64,000 nt of DNA from JAJZEO01 sp964350315 (GCA_964350315.1 CAYGJD010000003.1:1-64000); one strand, 5' to 3'; counted from the stretch's first letter, positions 52,558-61,888 are shown. Program-made: numbers and translations. The notes: a model not told the origin generated them from the letters alone.

Positions 52558-53520
52558 TTGACTGAGATTTTAAATCACAGCCTATTAAGGAATTTCGAGT
52601 TCAACGAGAACCGAGTTATAGACCTTGATTCAAAAGAAGTTTATACAAATGAGCCTCTTCACGATTTGAGAATGAAATTTGGCGGGTTATTGATTTGGCA
52701 ACCCATTCAAGCCATAGGTCATTTAGCGTTGCGAATCTTTCATTTACTTTCAGGATCTTCTTTCACAAATGGGAAAGAAAAAGCATATAATGAATATTAT
52801 AAACAACTCTCAAAAGACCCTTCTCTTCGTGGCAGAGCAATCACATCAACAGAAATCACCACTCAGCAATTTCTTCAGGTTGCAATAGATGTTACGATGA
52901 TAGGCCTATTTATTTTAGTGGGCGTTGCAGCAAAAGAAATGATTTCTATCTTAGGTGTTTTTTTTCCACTTGATGGTCGCTATCTCTATGGTAAAGTTGA
53001 AAACTTTTTTTTCTCCAAGCCAAAAAATGAACTAAATACAGAAGCAAGTTACCTTGAGTTTTTCTCCCTAAGCGCTCCTTGTATGCAACCTCTTTCACGC
53101 AAAACTTCTTTGAGAAAGAGACGATGCGACAACATCTTTCCTCCCCTTCAGTTTCAATATCAGCCAACTTGTACCCTTGCAAAAGTTCTGATCTTAAGAG
53201 AAAAAATTGATCAAGTAAAACCTCTTTTTCTCCTTGATCAAGATGCGGAAAAATTTGAGGAAATTGCTTTATATCTTTCTAACTTACGTAAAGAAAGCCA
53301 TATAACAGTAGAAAATGAACTTGCTCTAGTTCAGGGAAAGCCTCCTTCAAACGAGCAAGAAAAAGACCTTTTCTTAATCTACCGCTCTTGTCTTAATGCA
53401 ATAGAAACGTTAGATAAAGCACTCACTTCTTGGGCTATGAAAAAAGAGTATTCATTTATTCCATTTTTCGAGCATATACAAAAATCTTTTCCCACTCTAA
53501 ACTTAGGGAATGGGGGATAA
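52558..53520 (+). CDS. Unknown protein with two hydrophobic N-terminal segments
   Basis: Unrecognised 320-residue protein. Hydrophobic segments lie near residues 41-63 (GGLLIWQPIQAIGHLALRIF) and 104-135 (VAIDVTMIGLFILVGVAAKE), and the rest is hydrophilic and helical. A bilobed hydrophobic pattern fits an inner-membrane or inclusion-membrane protein, but the gap between segments is larger than in classical Inc proteins. The start is a TTG with AGGGGG upstream; no nearby ATG explains the frame. It lies between mcsB and ispD on the same strand. Confidence 0.6.
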   Translation: MTEILNHSLLRNFEFNENRVIDLDSKEVYTNEPLHDLRMKFGGLLIWQPIQAIGHLALRIFHLLSGSSFTNGKEKAYNEYYKQLSKDPSLRGRAITSTEITTQQFLQVAIDVTMIGLFILVGVAAKEMISILGVFFPLDGRYLYGKVENFFFSKPKNELNTEASYLEFFSLSAPCMQPLSRKTSLRKRRCDNIFPPLQFQYQPTCTLAKVLILREKIDQVKPLFLLDQDAEKFEEIALYLSNLRKESHITVENELALVQGKPPSNEQEKDLFLIYRSCLNAIETLDKALTSWAMKKEYSFIPFFEHIQKSFPTLNLGNGG

Positions 53521-53529
53521 GAATATCCA

Positions 53530-54231
53530 TTGAAGTTTAGCGCAATTCTATTAATGGGTGGAACAGGCGATCGTTTTGGTGGATCTATACCAAAACAGTT
53601 GCTCCCTCTTGGCGAGCTCTTAGTCTATGAGCATGCACTTTTCACTATCATTCGCTCTGGTTTCTTTGATGAAATTATTATTGCAACAGAACCAACTCTT
53701 ACAAAAAAAGGCCTCTCAATCCCTATTGAACTTATGCAAGAGGGTGGATCGATTCTTTTAGAGAGTCAAGTAAAGATCGTCGATGGTGGCAGAACTCGTC
53801 AAGAATCAAGTTATAATGGTTTGATGGCCTGCAGTCCTGACACTGACTATGTCGTTATTCATGATGGTGTGCGCCCTTTTCTTTCTGAAGAAATTCTTGA
53901 TCGAAACGTTGAGTGCGTCATGAAATACGGCGCGATTAATACCTGTATACCGACAACCGATGCAATAAATTTAGTAAAAAACACAATTAGTAAAGAAGTT
54001 TTTTCAAGAGGCTCATGCATGCTTGGACAAACTCCCCAAAGTTTTGCATATGGCTTAATCGTTGATGCTCATGAGAGAACAAATCAAAACAATGCAATTG
54101 ATGATTGCTCTTTGGTTCAAGAGTTGGGACACCCTATTCATATTGTCATGGGAGATCAAACTAATTTGAAAATTACCACACCATTTGATCTTGCATTTGC
54201 TCAAAACCTTCTCTATACTGACCAAAATTAA
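53530..54231 (+). CDS. ispD: 2-C-methyl-D-erythritol 4-phosphate cytidylyltransferase
   Basis: Third enzyme of the non-mevalonate isoprenoid pathway, 233 residues. The nucleotide-binding block ILLMGGTGDRFGGSIPKQLL is followed by VDGGRTRQESSYNGL, YVVIHDGVRPFLSEEIL, CIPTTDAINLV and TPQSFAYGLIVDAHE, all family landmarks. Translation appears to begin at TTG 53530. The 3' end overlaps no coding sequence; tdk starts 19 bases later. Confidence 0.93.
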   Translation: MKFSAILLMGGTGDRFGGSIPKQLLPLGELLVYEHALFTIIRSGFFDEIIIATEPTLTKKGLSIPIELMQEGGSILLESQVKIVDGGRTRQESSYNGLMACSPDTDYVVIHDGVRPFLSEEILDRNVECVMKYGAINTCIPTTDAINLVKNTISKEVFSRGSCMLGQTPQSFAYGLIVDAHERTNQNNAIDDCSLVQELGHPIHIVMGDQTNLKITTPFDLAFAQNLLYTDQN

Positions 54232-54250
54232 TCAAATTTTGGGGCGTATA

Positions 54251-54886
54251 ATGGCCAAGCTCTATTTTTATTACTCTGCAATGAATGCAGGAAAAAGCAC
54301 TACACTACTACAAGCAAGCTACAACTACGTTGAAAGAGGCATGCAGACAATTTTGTTTGCGCCAAAAATCGATCAAAGGTTCGGTGAAACGACTCTTATT
54401 TATTCCAGAATAGGTCTCAAGCAAGAGGCAATCCCCTATTATGATCAATTTAATTTCTACACATACGTGAAAAGTCAACTCACCAAAATGGAAAATCTTC
54501 GATGTATATTAGTTGATGAAGTCCACTTTTTAAAAAAATCACAAGTTGCCCAATTAACTGAAATTGCAACTGATCTCGATGTTGCAGTTCTTTGTTATGG
54601 TCTTCGTTCTGACTTTCTTGGTGAACCATTTGAAGGTAGCACATACCTACTTGCATGGGCTCACGAACTTATTGAAATTAAAACTATTTGTAACTGTGGA
54701 AGTAAAGCCACAATGAATATGCGAATCGCAGCAGGCGGTCAGCCAGTTACAGTGGGAGAGAAAGTTCAAGTTGGCGGCAATGAAAGTTATATCTCGCAAT
54801 GCATGAAATGTTATAAGAAAAAAATCCCTACATTGAAAGATTGCGCAAACAATATTGAAAGTGTAACTACAGGAAAAAATCTATGA
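54251..54886 (+). CDS. tdk: Thymidine kinase (bacterial type II)
   Basis: Salvage enzyme phosphorylating thymidine, 211 residues. The P-loop FYYSAMNAGKSTTLLQ opens the protein, followed by the Walker-B-like LVDEVHFLKKSQV and the lasso/zinc part KTICNCGSKATMNMR with a second Cys pair CMKCYKKK. I use the ATG at 54251 because it gives the standard N-terminus; the frame is open further upstream within ispD. The stop overlaps the MFS start (ATGA). Confidence 0.93.
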   Translation: MAKLYFYYSAMNAGKSTTLLQASYNYVERGMQTILFAPKIDQRFGETTLIYSRIGLKQEAIPYYDQFNFYTYVKSQLTKMENLRCILVDEVHFLKKSQVAQLTEIATDLDVAVLCYGLRSDFLGEPFEGSTYLLAWAHELIEIKTICNCGSKATMNMRIAAGGQPVTVGEKVQVGGNESYISQCMKCYKKKIPTLKDCANNIESVTTGKNL

Positions 54887-56172
54887 CATCAGTTTCAAAC
54901 AAACAATCCTTTTTAATGACAAAAGTCATGCCCTATATCGTTTGCTTCTCAGCAGCGCTATTTTTTGCATACGAACTCATGCAAATGCACATGATGAATG
55001 CTATTTCGCCATTTTTAATGAAAGATTTAAATATGAATGGCACAAGTTTTGGTTCCCTTTGTGCAACATACTTACTAGCAGATGTCATTTTTCTTCTACC
55101 AGCTGGAATTATTCTTGATCGAGTTTCAACAAGAAAAGTAATTTTAGTTGCCCTTGCAATCTGTATTGTGGGAACGGTTGGTTTTGCCCTCTCAACAAGT
55201 TATACAATGGCATGTGTTTGCCATTTCCTTTCAGGTATAGGAAATGCTTTTTGTTTTCTATCTTGTATTATGCTCATCTCACGCTGGTTTCCTGCACACA
55301 AGCAAGCATTTATTGTTGGACTTGTTGTAACTATCGGGATGCTTGGCGGCGTGATTGCACAATCACCCTTTTCATACCTCGCAGAACTTTTGACTTGGAG
55401 ACGCGCACTTCTTATTGATGCTGTTTTCGGACTCTTAATTTACGGCCTTATCTACCTTTTTGTTTACGATGCTAGACCAAAAGAAGAAACCAATAAAACA
55501 AATGAAATCCCATTTTGGGTTGGAATCAAAAGATCTGTATTTAACATGCAAAATATTTGTTGCGGATTCTATACATGCTTTATGAACTTACCGCTCATGG
55601 TTATCGGTGCTGTTTGGGGATCCCTATACCTCACACAAATTCACCATGTTCCACTTACAAGAGCCTCACTAATCATTAGCATGATTTGCATGGGAACCAT
55701 TATTGGATCACCACTTTTTGGCTATTTTTCTGATCTAACAAAAATTAGACGACCATGGATGGCATTTGGTAGCATTGTATCCTTTTTTATCATGAGCTCT
55801 ATCTTACTGTTACCCTCACCAAGCGAACTGATGCTAGCCCTTCTTTTCCTCGGACTTGGAATCTTCTCAAGTACACAAATTTTGGGATACCCAACAATTA
55901 CAGAAAGCAATCCAAAAGAACTTACAGGAACTTCTATGGGGGTTGCCGCTGTAATCATCATGGGCTTTCCAATGTTTGCACAATCGCTTTCAGGGTATCT
56001 ACTTGATTTTGGTTGGAACGGACTTTTAGAAGGAGGATCCCCTATCTATTCACGGGAAAATTACAACCTTGCTTTTATCATGTTCCCCGTTGGATTCTTG
56101 ATCTCTCTACTTTCAAGCTATCTGATTAAAGAGCCAAACACAATCGCTGTGTCAAAGCCCTTAACAACTTAA
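54883..56172 (+). CDS. Major facilitator superfamily transporter
   Basis: Inner-membrane transporter of 429 residues with about twelve membrane segments. The MFS loop 2-3 motif appears as GIILDRVSTRKVILVA near residue 75, and a second copy in the other half as FGYFSDLTKIRRPWMAFG. AGGA is upstream and the start overlaps the tdk stop. The substrate is not readable; sugar-phosphate or nucleotide import would be unusual for this type, and no specificity motif is seen. Confidence 0.85.
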   Translation: MTSVSNKQSFLMTKVMPYIVCFSAALFFAYELMQMHMMNAISPFLMKDLNMNGTSFGSLCATYLLADVIFLLPAGIILDRVSTRKVILVALAICIVGTVGFALSTSYTMACVCHFLSGIGNAFCFLSCIMLISRWFPAHKQAFIVGLVVTIGMLGGVIAQSPFSYLAELLTWRRALLIDAVFGLLIYGLIYLFVYDARPKEETNKTNEIPFWVGIKRSVFNMQNICCGFYTCFMNLPLMVIGAVWGSLYLTQIHHVPLTRASLIISMICMGTIIGSPLFGYFSDLTKIRRPWMAFGSIVSFFIMSSILLLPSPSELMLALLFLGLGIFSSTQILGYPTITESNPKELTGTSMGVAAVIIMGFPMFAQSLSGYLLDFGWNGLLEGGSPIYSRENYNLAFIMFPVGFLISLLSSYLIKEPNTIAVSKPLTT

Positions 56173-56184
56173 TCAAATTTATAA

Positions 56185-56207
56185 AGCCACGTCTTCAAGG
56201 CGTGGCT
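56185..56207 (+). terminator. Possible terminator hairpin after MFS gene
   Basis: Perfect 7-bp stem AGCCACG/CGTGGCT (56185-56191 with 56201-56207) and nine-base loop. The following T tract is poor, so termination is only possible. Confidence 0.4.
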
Positions 56208-56320
56208 CTTATCCCTCACAAACTTTCATACATTACTGCTAAGCCACTTAACTGAAAATCCTTCAAATTTGCTAGATTTAACATAAGAGACAACAAATAT
56301 GTTAAATCAAAAGGAAATTT

Positions 56321-57112
56321 ATGAGTGATAAGTGTTCGAATTTAAAACCACACGCAGATCTTTCTGGGTGCAACTTACAAAAAGAAAATTTCTCTGAAAA
56401 AGACCTTACCGGTGCAAGTTTCAGCGGTGCAAACCTTACCGGTGCAAACTTTAACGGTGCAAACCTTACCGGTGCAAGTTTCGGCGCTGCAAACGTTATC
56501 GGTGCAATCTTTAACGGTGCAAAGCTGACTGGCGCAACCTTTCTTCCCGGAGCAAACCTCTCTGGAGCAAAGCTTAGGGAAGTAACTTTTTTTTTCGCAA
56601 TCCTCTTAAACGCAGATTTTGAAAACGCAGACCTTACCAATGCAAAACTTAACTTTTCAAACCTTAAAGGTTCAAACCTGACTGGCGCAAACCTGACTGG
56701 CGCAAACCTTACTAATGCAATCCTTACTAATGCAAACCTTACCAAAGCAGACTTCACTGGTGCAAACCTTACTAATGCAACCCTCACTAATGCAACCCTT
56801 TCTGGTGCAAATTTCAGCGCTGCAAACCTTACCGCGGCAGGCCTTAGCGGCGCAAAAAGCTCTAGCAAAACAAACTTTACCGCTACAAACCTTTTCGACG
56901 CAAATCTTAATGGCGCAAGCCTTTCAGGCGCAGTCTTTAAGAATGCAAATCTTATCACAGTGGGATTTGGGGATATAGACATCTCAGGAGCAGACCTTTC
57001 CGGAGCAATACTCATTGATCTAACCTTCTCTAAAAATGCAAAACTCACCGGCGTTACAACAGACAAAACAACAACTTGCCCAGACGGCACGAAAGGCCCT
57101 TGTACTTTTTAG
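56321..57112 (+). CDS. Pentapeptide-repeat protein
   Basis: 263-residue protein built almost wholly of pentapeptide repeats of the A(N/D)Lxx type, for example GANLTGANFNGANLTGASF, from residue 20 to about 240. Such repeats form a right-handed quadrilateral beta-helix; members include DNA mimics that protect gyrase and secreted effectors, but nothing here points to either. No signal peptide. AAGGAAA lies upstream. At DNA level the repeat GGTGCAAACCTTAC recurs many times, so the array can expand or shrink, and its antisense frame is open only because of this composition. Confidence 0.92.
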   Translation: MSDKCSNLKPHADLSGCNLQKENFSEKDLTGASFSGANLTGANFNGANLTGASFGAANVIGAIFNGAKLTGATFLPGANLSGAKLREVTFFFAILLNADFENADLTNAKLNFSNLKGSNLTGANLTGANLTNAILTNANLTKADFTGANLTNATLTNATLSGANFSAANLTAAGLSGAKSSSKTNFTATNLFDANLNGASLSGAVFKNANLITVGFGDIDISGADLSGAILIDLTFSKNAKLTGVTTDKTTTCPDGTKGPCTF

Positions 57113-57236
57113 GACAACAGTGAACCAACCTAACCTTAAGAGCTGCACGACAAAGCACATCTTTTATATTCAGGCTTTTAAGTTCATATTTCGATTTCTT
57201 GCTACAATTTGTTCATATTATAATTAAGAGGTTGTC

Positions 57237-59039
57237 ATGAAAAAAACATTCATTTTAACAGAAGTAAATACGATATCACAGCCAACTTCTGAAATGTTTA
57301 GATTTGGAATTCACCAGGGCACCGTCCCCTACAAACTGAATCAAAATCTTACAGAACTTGAATTTTTGTATTTTTCTGATGGCTATCCAAGACCTCAAAT
57401 AGTTTCAAGTGATTACCTAACTGTAGCAATGGATACATTTGTTGGAGAAGGGAATGCGCCTTTGGTAGATGCAGAGATAGATCCTGCGATCCCATCAAGT
57501 GCCAAGTATACATACTCTCAATTAACAACTGCATTGCCTAAAGAAAATAACACCTCTACATATATATATTTGCTAGAGGAGTTTGACAGAACAGGAAATC
57601 TTATTTGCTCAAGACCTCAAGGACAAGTTGGCGCCTGTTACGCAAACGCTACAACAAATTACTCTCTTGTTTCTTTAGCCCTCTCTCAATTGCCAAAAGC
57701 GTCAAACAATACCTCTGAAGAAACAAAAGCTGCAATTGAATATGCATATTCCCTACAGTGGTCACGCCCCGTTCTTCAATACGGAAATCAACTCACTCAT
57801 TTTGGAATACACAAAAAAAACTCACTTTTACAACAAGGGGGCGATTTTTGGACTTCTGTTCTTGGCAGCAAGGACTTTCTTGTTCCAGAAGATCTCATAA
57901 CGCAACCAGTTTTATATTGCTATACTGATGCTACAAATCAAATTCAAAACCCCCTATTCACTATTCAAACAAAAACATTAGCCACGCAAGTGCCAGTAGA
58001 AACTTTTCTTAACTTCTACAATAAGAGTTTTTTCCAAGAAGAATTTATAGTCACAAGAATTTCTACAACATTAACCTTAGAAGAGGAATTCGAAGGCACA
58101 TCACTTGAACTTAATTTGGTTATCTCATCAAAAAGCAAAAAATCCCTTCTCGCAACAAGTACATTAAATATATTTCCTAAAAAAGCTACGAGCCGAATCA
58201 TCTCATTTACTCTAGACACGCCTCTATCTTTTACATACAATTCTAGTAATCAAGAATCCCAATTAAATCGTGAAGCATTTCAAGATGATCTTTCTATTGA
58301 AATCTCAACTCCTTCAGAAAACACACTAAAAATAGAAAACTTAAATCTAAAATATGTCCTTCCAAATAGCATAAAATTAAATGCAGATTTAAACGATTTA
58401 CTCCTTGAAACTTGGGCAAAAAAACTTGGCCTTAACATGCAACAAGCTACAATGGCTTTTAATACTGATTTTTATGAACTAGATTCAATGAAAATGAACT
58501 ACATAAAAATTACTGATCAAACAAACACTCTTGAGTTAATTCGTAGTTCGTTAACAAAGGGAAATGCAGTTCCTGTTGCGATACACGTTTATAACAACTA
58601 TATGTATTCTTTAAATGGGATCGTTCCTTTTGCCGCCAAAAAACCTACTAGTTTAGGAGGCCATCTGAACTTGATTGTAGGAATGGCAGATAAATCAAAC
58701 CCTGAATCTGAGAAGATTTTTACCTACTGGGGCAAAAATACAAACACACCAAAAAATCAATGGCCAGAAGCCATCTTATTTTTTATGAACTCTTGGGGCA
58801 TCGGTCCATTTCAGAATAAAATTCCTACTGCAAATAATATTATCGGCCCGATTGGCACCTCTCCTTACTGGGTAGAGGAGGGCGCAGATGAGAATAAATG
58901 GATCTCTAGCAATATCTACTGGATGCCCAGCAATAGCATCACAGACGGAACAGTAGCTGGATTGACATTTGTTGATTGGCCAAAGATGCGCGCTGAAAAC
59001 CCTTCCAACTCATACAATCAACCACTATTATCTAAATAA
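57237..59039 (+). CDS. Papain-like (C1-type) cysteine protease homologue
   Basis: Unannotated-looking 600-residue protein with the three papain signatures in order: Q128 and C134 in RPQGQVGACYANAT (cf. NQGxCGSCWAF), H476 in TSLGGHLNLIVGMAD (cf. GGHAVLIVGY) and N518 in FFMNSWGIGPF (cf. KNSWGxxWG). Residues 190-460 between the motifs form a large insertion relative to papain. No signal peptide is seen, so a cytosolic or type III secreted protein is possible. AAGAGG precedes the ATG. Whether it is active needs testing; the residues needed are present. Confidence 0.75.
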   Translation: MKKTFILTEVNTISQPTSEMFRFGIHQGTVPYKLNQNLTELEFLYFSDGYPRPQIVSSDYLTVAMDTFVGEGNAPLVDAEIDPAIPSSAKYTYSQLTTALPKENNTSTYIYLLEEFDRTGNLICSRPQGQVGACYANATTNYSLVSLALSQLPKASNNTSEETKAAIEYAYSLQWSRPVLQYGNQLTHFGIHKKNSLLQQGGDFWTSVLGSKDFLVPEDLITQPVLYCYTDATNQIQNPLFTIQTKTLATQVPVETFLNFYNKSFFQEEFIVTRISTTLTLEEEFEGTSLELNLVISSKSKKSLLATSTLNIFPKKATSRIISFTLDTPLSFTYNSSNQESQLNREAFQDDLSIEISTPSENTLKIENLNLKYVLPNSIKLNADLNDLLLETWAKKLGLNMQQATMAFNTDFYELDSMKMNYIKITDQTNTLELIRSSLTKGNAVPVAIHVYNNYMYSLNGIVPFAAKKPTSLGGHLNLIVGMADKSNPESEKIFTYWGKNTNTPKNQWPEAILFFMNSWGIGPFQNKIPTANNIIGPIGTSPYWVEEGADENKWISSNIYWMPSNSITDGTVAGLTFVDWPKMRAENPSNSYNQPLLSK

Positions 59040-59113
59040 GATTATTTTGATATTTATTTGATAAAAATCAATTTTTGTTTTACTTTCAAAGTAAATTCTC
59101 ACTTGGAAAGTTC

Positions 59114-60256
59114 ATGAAAAATATTCTCTTATTCCCTTTATTCTTTCTTCCATTTTTTGCTTTTGCTAAAGAAGCCGAGATTATTCCGGGGAAACCTCTT
59201 CCACAAACATCTCCAATGGGATATAACATACCGGGCGCAACTTCTGTGACTCACAAATTAAATAAAGGGCTTGCTGGCACAGATTTGTTTTTAGAAGCTG
59301 CTTTTACTTGGTGGTACATTGGTCAAGAGGGATTAAAAGTTGCTTCAAATAGTGTTCTCAATAGCACGACTCTTTCATATGCAGATAACACAAATTCGTA
59401 TTTCCCCTCTTTTAATTTTGAACCTGGTTTCAAAGTAGCATTAGGGACTGTTGACAAAAGAGAATATGAATATAGAATAGGTTATACATGGGCTCATACA
59501 AATAAAACAACAAGCGCTGTCGCTCCTGTAGAAGAAAATCTCCCTGCAGGTTCAACAACAGTTGCAGCCGGAACTGCTGTTTTAGCCTTAGACAATTGGT
59601 TTTTACAGTCTAGCACAGGCAATCAAGCTCTAGCTGCTAGTAGTTTGACTTCAAAATGGAACCTTGACTTCAATTTAATTGACTTCACTATTGGAAGACC
59701 CTATTATCAAGGCCCGTCTTTGATCGCATCTCCATTTGGAGGCCTAGAAGTAGGCTTCATTTCTCAAAATTTTAATGTCGATATATACCAAGCAACAGGA
59801 CAAATTTCGAATCTTCCTGTGCAGCCACTTACTTCAAGAAATAGCTCATCCTCTTGGGGGGTTGGACCTCTATTAGGAATTGACACAAAATATATTTGGA
59901 GAGAATTGCGCCTTTTAACAAAGGGGAGTTTTGGCCTACTTTATACAAACTACACTTCGGTAAAACACTCAGAAGAAAGAGCCTCTACTGATTTCAATCC
60001 AAGTCCTTATACAGCTTCTTTCTCTAATTACTATGCAATGAGACCTAATGCAGACTTGGAACTTGGTCTTGGATGGAACAGATACTTTAATTCTCACAAC
60101 CAACACATAGATCTAAGATTGACTTACGATTTCTCAATCTATTTTGCGCAAAATATGATGAGAACTCTTCTAAATGATGTTTTTCTTGGGGCATCGGCTG
60201 CTCCTTCCAATCTCTTCTTTCAAGGATTAACAGCTTCTGCAAGAATAGACTTTTAA
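59114..60256 (+). CDS. MOMP-like outer-membrane protein
   Basis: 380-residue protein with a signal peptide (MKNILLFPLFFLPFFAFAKE) and barrel-like strands: DLFLEAAFTWWYIGQEGLKV, ASPFGGLEVGFISQNFNVDIY and QHIDLRLTYDFSIYF, ending GLTASARIDF with a terminal Phe. The TWWYIGQ block near the start of the mature part matches the YTYWVARQ block of the 28852 protein, which supports the MOMP-like family. The ATG at 59114 has TTGGAAAG upstream; the longer frame start has none. Confidence 0.8.
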   Translation: MKNILLFPLFFLPFFAFAKEAEIIPGKPLPQTSPMGYNIPGATSVTHKLNKGLAGTDLFLEAAFTWWYIGQEGLKVASNSVLNSTTLSYADNTNSYFPSFNFEPGFKVALGTVDKREYEYRIGYTWAHTNKTTSAVAPVEENLPAGSTTVAAGTAVLALDNWFLQSSTGNQALAASSLTSKWNLDFNLIDFTIGRPYYQGPSLIASPFGGLEVGFISQNFNVDIYQATGQISNLPVQPLTSRNSSSSWGVGPLLGIDTKYIWRELRLLTKGSFGLLYTNYTSVKHSEERASTDFNPSPYTASFSNYYAMRPNADLELGLGWNRYFNSHNQHIDLRLTYDFSIYFAQNMMRTLLNDVFLGASAAPSNLFFQGLTASARIDF

Positions 60257-60296
60257 GCTTAAATTCACTTTTACTCTATTAATATAGTTGGCAATT

Positions 60297-61712
60297 ATGA
60301 ATAAAAAAAAATCACGTGCAACATATAAATGTTTATTCACCTTCTTTTGTTTTTATCTTCCCCTACTGCAAGCAGATGTTAGTGAACCAACTGTTATACT
60401 CTCTACTCTTCCAGATGGATTTGAACAAGGACGTCTTATAACCGTAGCGATGAACCCTTCTGGGCAATCCCTCCTAGTTGGGACTGGAGAAACAGGTTCA
60501 TTGTCAGCTCTTTTAATCTATAGGTTAGAGAACTTTTCTTCAACACCCACACACATTTCTACTTCTGGATTTGAGAATACTGATTCTATTGAAAATCCTT
60601 GGTGTGCAATTGACCCTTCTGGAAATGGGCTTATTCTAGGCGAGCAAGTTATAGATGAGGCACCTTCCCCATTTTTTTATCGTCTACAAGCAAACTCATC
60701 TAATCTAACACTTGTCCCCTCTTCAATCCCCCCTGACTATACTTTTAATAGTTTTAATGGCGTTGCATTCGACTCTTCCGGTAATGCTTTAGCAATAGGA
60801 AATCTTTTTAATCCTCGATCTACTCTAATACCTTTCATCTATAAATTAGCAGAAGGTGTATCTACTCCAACCTATATTGAACCTGAACTGCCAGACGGAT
60901 TATCAACTCCTGTATTTTCTTCCCTTGCTATGAATAGTTCTGGAAAAACAATCATCATAGGAACAGCGACTGATTCTGATAGTGAGCCCGTTCCATTGGT
61001 CTATAGACTTGATAGTTTTTCCTCCTCTCCAATTTATATTCCTACCCCACTCCCATCGGAATCTTTATCTGCAACTATGTCTTCCGTTGCAATTGACTCT
61101 TCTGGTAATGCAGTGATCGTAGGAAGTGCCTATATAAATGATGAAAATGTTCCAATAGCCTACACCCTAAATAATGAAGATTCATCTTCGACTCTTATCA
61201 TTCCTTCGATTCCTGAAGGATTCGCAAGAGGAGAACTTGTTAACGTTGCAATCAATTCTTCTGGTGATTCTATTATGGGTGGATATGTAAGAAATAGTGA
61301 AAGCATTCCCTTTCCCTTAACTTATACCTTAACAGAAGGCTCTTCTACACCAACCCTTATTTTTCCTTCAATTCCAGATGATTTCAATTATGGATCGATA
61401 GGAGACGTAAGCATCGCCTCTTCTGGAACTGCCCTGCTACTTGGAGTGACAGTGATTGATAACACCTATCCTATACCATTGATCTACAGCCTAGAAAGTG
61501 GATCTACTTCACCAACAATTCTTCTTTCTACTCCTCCTACCGGGTTCTCCTACTCCTTACTTTACGATGCTGCAATAAACTCTAGTGGATCTTCTATCAT
61601 GGTAGGTTATGCTACTTCAGGGGAGACATTTGTCCCTTTAGTCTATACAATTTCAGGTATTGATCAAAGTTCAAGTCCACGAGCATTTAATCGCAAACCA
61701 TTTTATAGATAA
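60297..61712 (+). CDS. Secreted protein with eight propeller-like repeats
   Basis: 471-residue protein with a signal peptide (FTFFCFYLPLLQADVSEP). The mature part consists of eight repeats of roughly 55 residues, each with a (V/A)A(I/M)(N/D)xSGxxxxxG motif, e.g. VAMNPSGQSLLVG, VAFDSSGNALAIG, VAIDSSGNAVIVG and AAINSSGSSIMVG, followed by a Tyr/Leu strand and a P-rich turn (SIPDG-like). This is the pattern of a beta-propeller. The start is the ATG at 60297; the frame is open to a TTG at 60288. Function unknown; probably extracellular or periplasmic. Confidence 0.72.
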   Translation: MNKKKSRATYKCLFTFFCFYLPLLQADVSEPTVILSTLPDGFEQGRLITVAMNPSGQSLLVGTGETGSLSALLIYRLENFSSTPTHISTSGFENTDSIENPWCAIDPSGNGLILGEQVIDEAPSPFFYRLQANSSNLTLVPSSIPPDYTFNSFNGVAFDSSGNALAIGNLFNPRSTLIPFIYKLAEGVSTPTYIEPELPDGLSTPVFSSLAMNSSGKTIIIGTATDSDSEPVPLVYRLDSFSSSPIYIPTPLPSESLSATMSSVAIDSSGNAVIVGSAYINDENVPIAYTLNNEDSSSTLIIPSIPEGFARGELVNVAINSSGDSIMGGYVRNSESIPFPLTYTLTEGSSTPTLIFPSIPDDFNYGSIGDVSIASSGTALLLGVTVIDNTYPIPLIYSLESGSTSPTILLSTPPTGFSYSLLYDAAINSSGSSIMVGYATSGETFVPLVYTISGIDQSSSPRAFNRKPFYR

Positions 61713-61731
61713 AAGACAAAACTTCTTTAGC

Positions 61732-61764
61732 AAAAAAAAAGAGTGTTTCCGAAGAAACACTCTT
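61732..61764 (-). terminator. Terminator of tRNA-Glu/tRNA-Lys transcript
   Basis: On the minus strand an 11-bp perfect stem, AAGAGTGTTTC/GAAACACTCTT (61764-61754 with 61749-61739), TTCG loop, then a run of T down to 61732. It lies just after tRNA-Lys. The TTCG tetraloop makes it very stable. Confidence 0.93.
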
Positions 61765-61772
61765 AGATATCT

Positions 61773-61845
61773 TGAGCCTTGTTGGGCTCGAACCAACGAC
61801 CCTCTCCTTAAAAGGGAGATGCTCTACCAACTGAGCTAAAAGCTC
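61773..61845 (-). tRNA. tRNA-Lys (TTT)
   Basis: Cloverleaf of 73 bases: acceptor GAGCTTT/AAGGCTC with discriminator A, D arm with AGCTCAGTTGGTAGAGC, anticodon loop CTTTTAA with TTT, and T arm GTTCGAGCC. The 3' CCA is not encoded. Confidence 0.95.
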
Positions 61846-61888
61846 TTATTAGGAAAGAGATTGTCTTAATCAATTTCCTAAAAGTATA

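Noticed and set aside
56302..57090. Long open frame on the minus strand opposite the pentapeptide gene
   Set aside because: It is the complement of a regular 15-base repeat, which keeps one antisense frame open. The product is a monotonous Ala/Arg/Phe/Pro pattern without ribosome-binding site.
59058..59080. TTGATaaaaATCAA hairpin with T tail after the papain-like gene
   Set aside because: The five-base stem is nearly all A/T; too weak to call a terminator.
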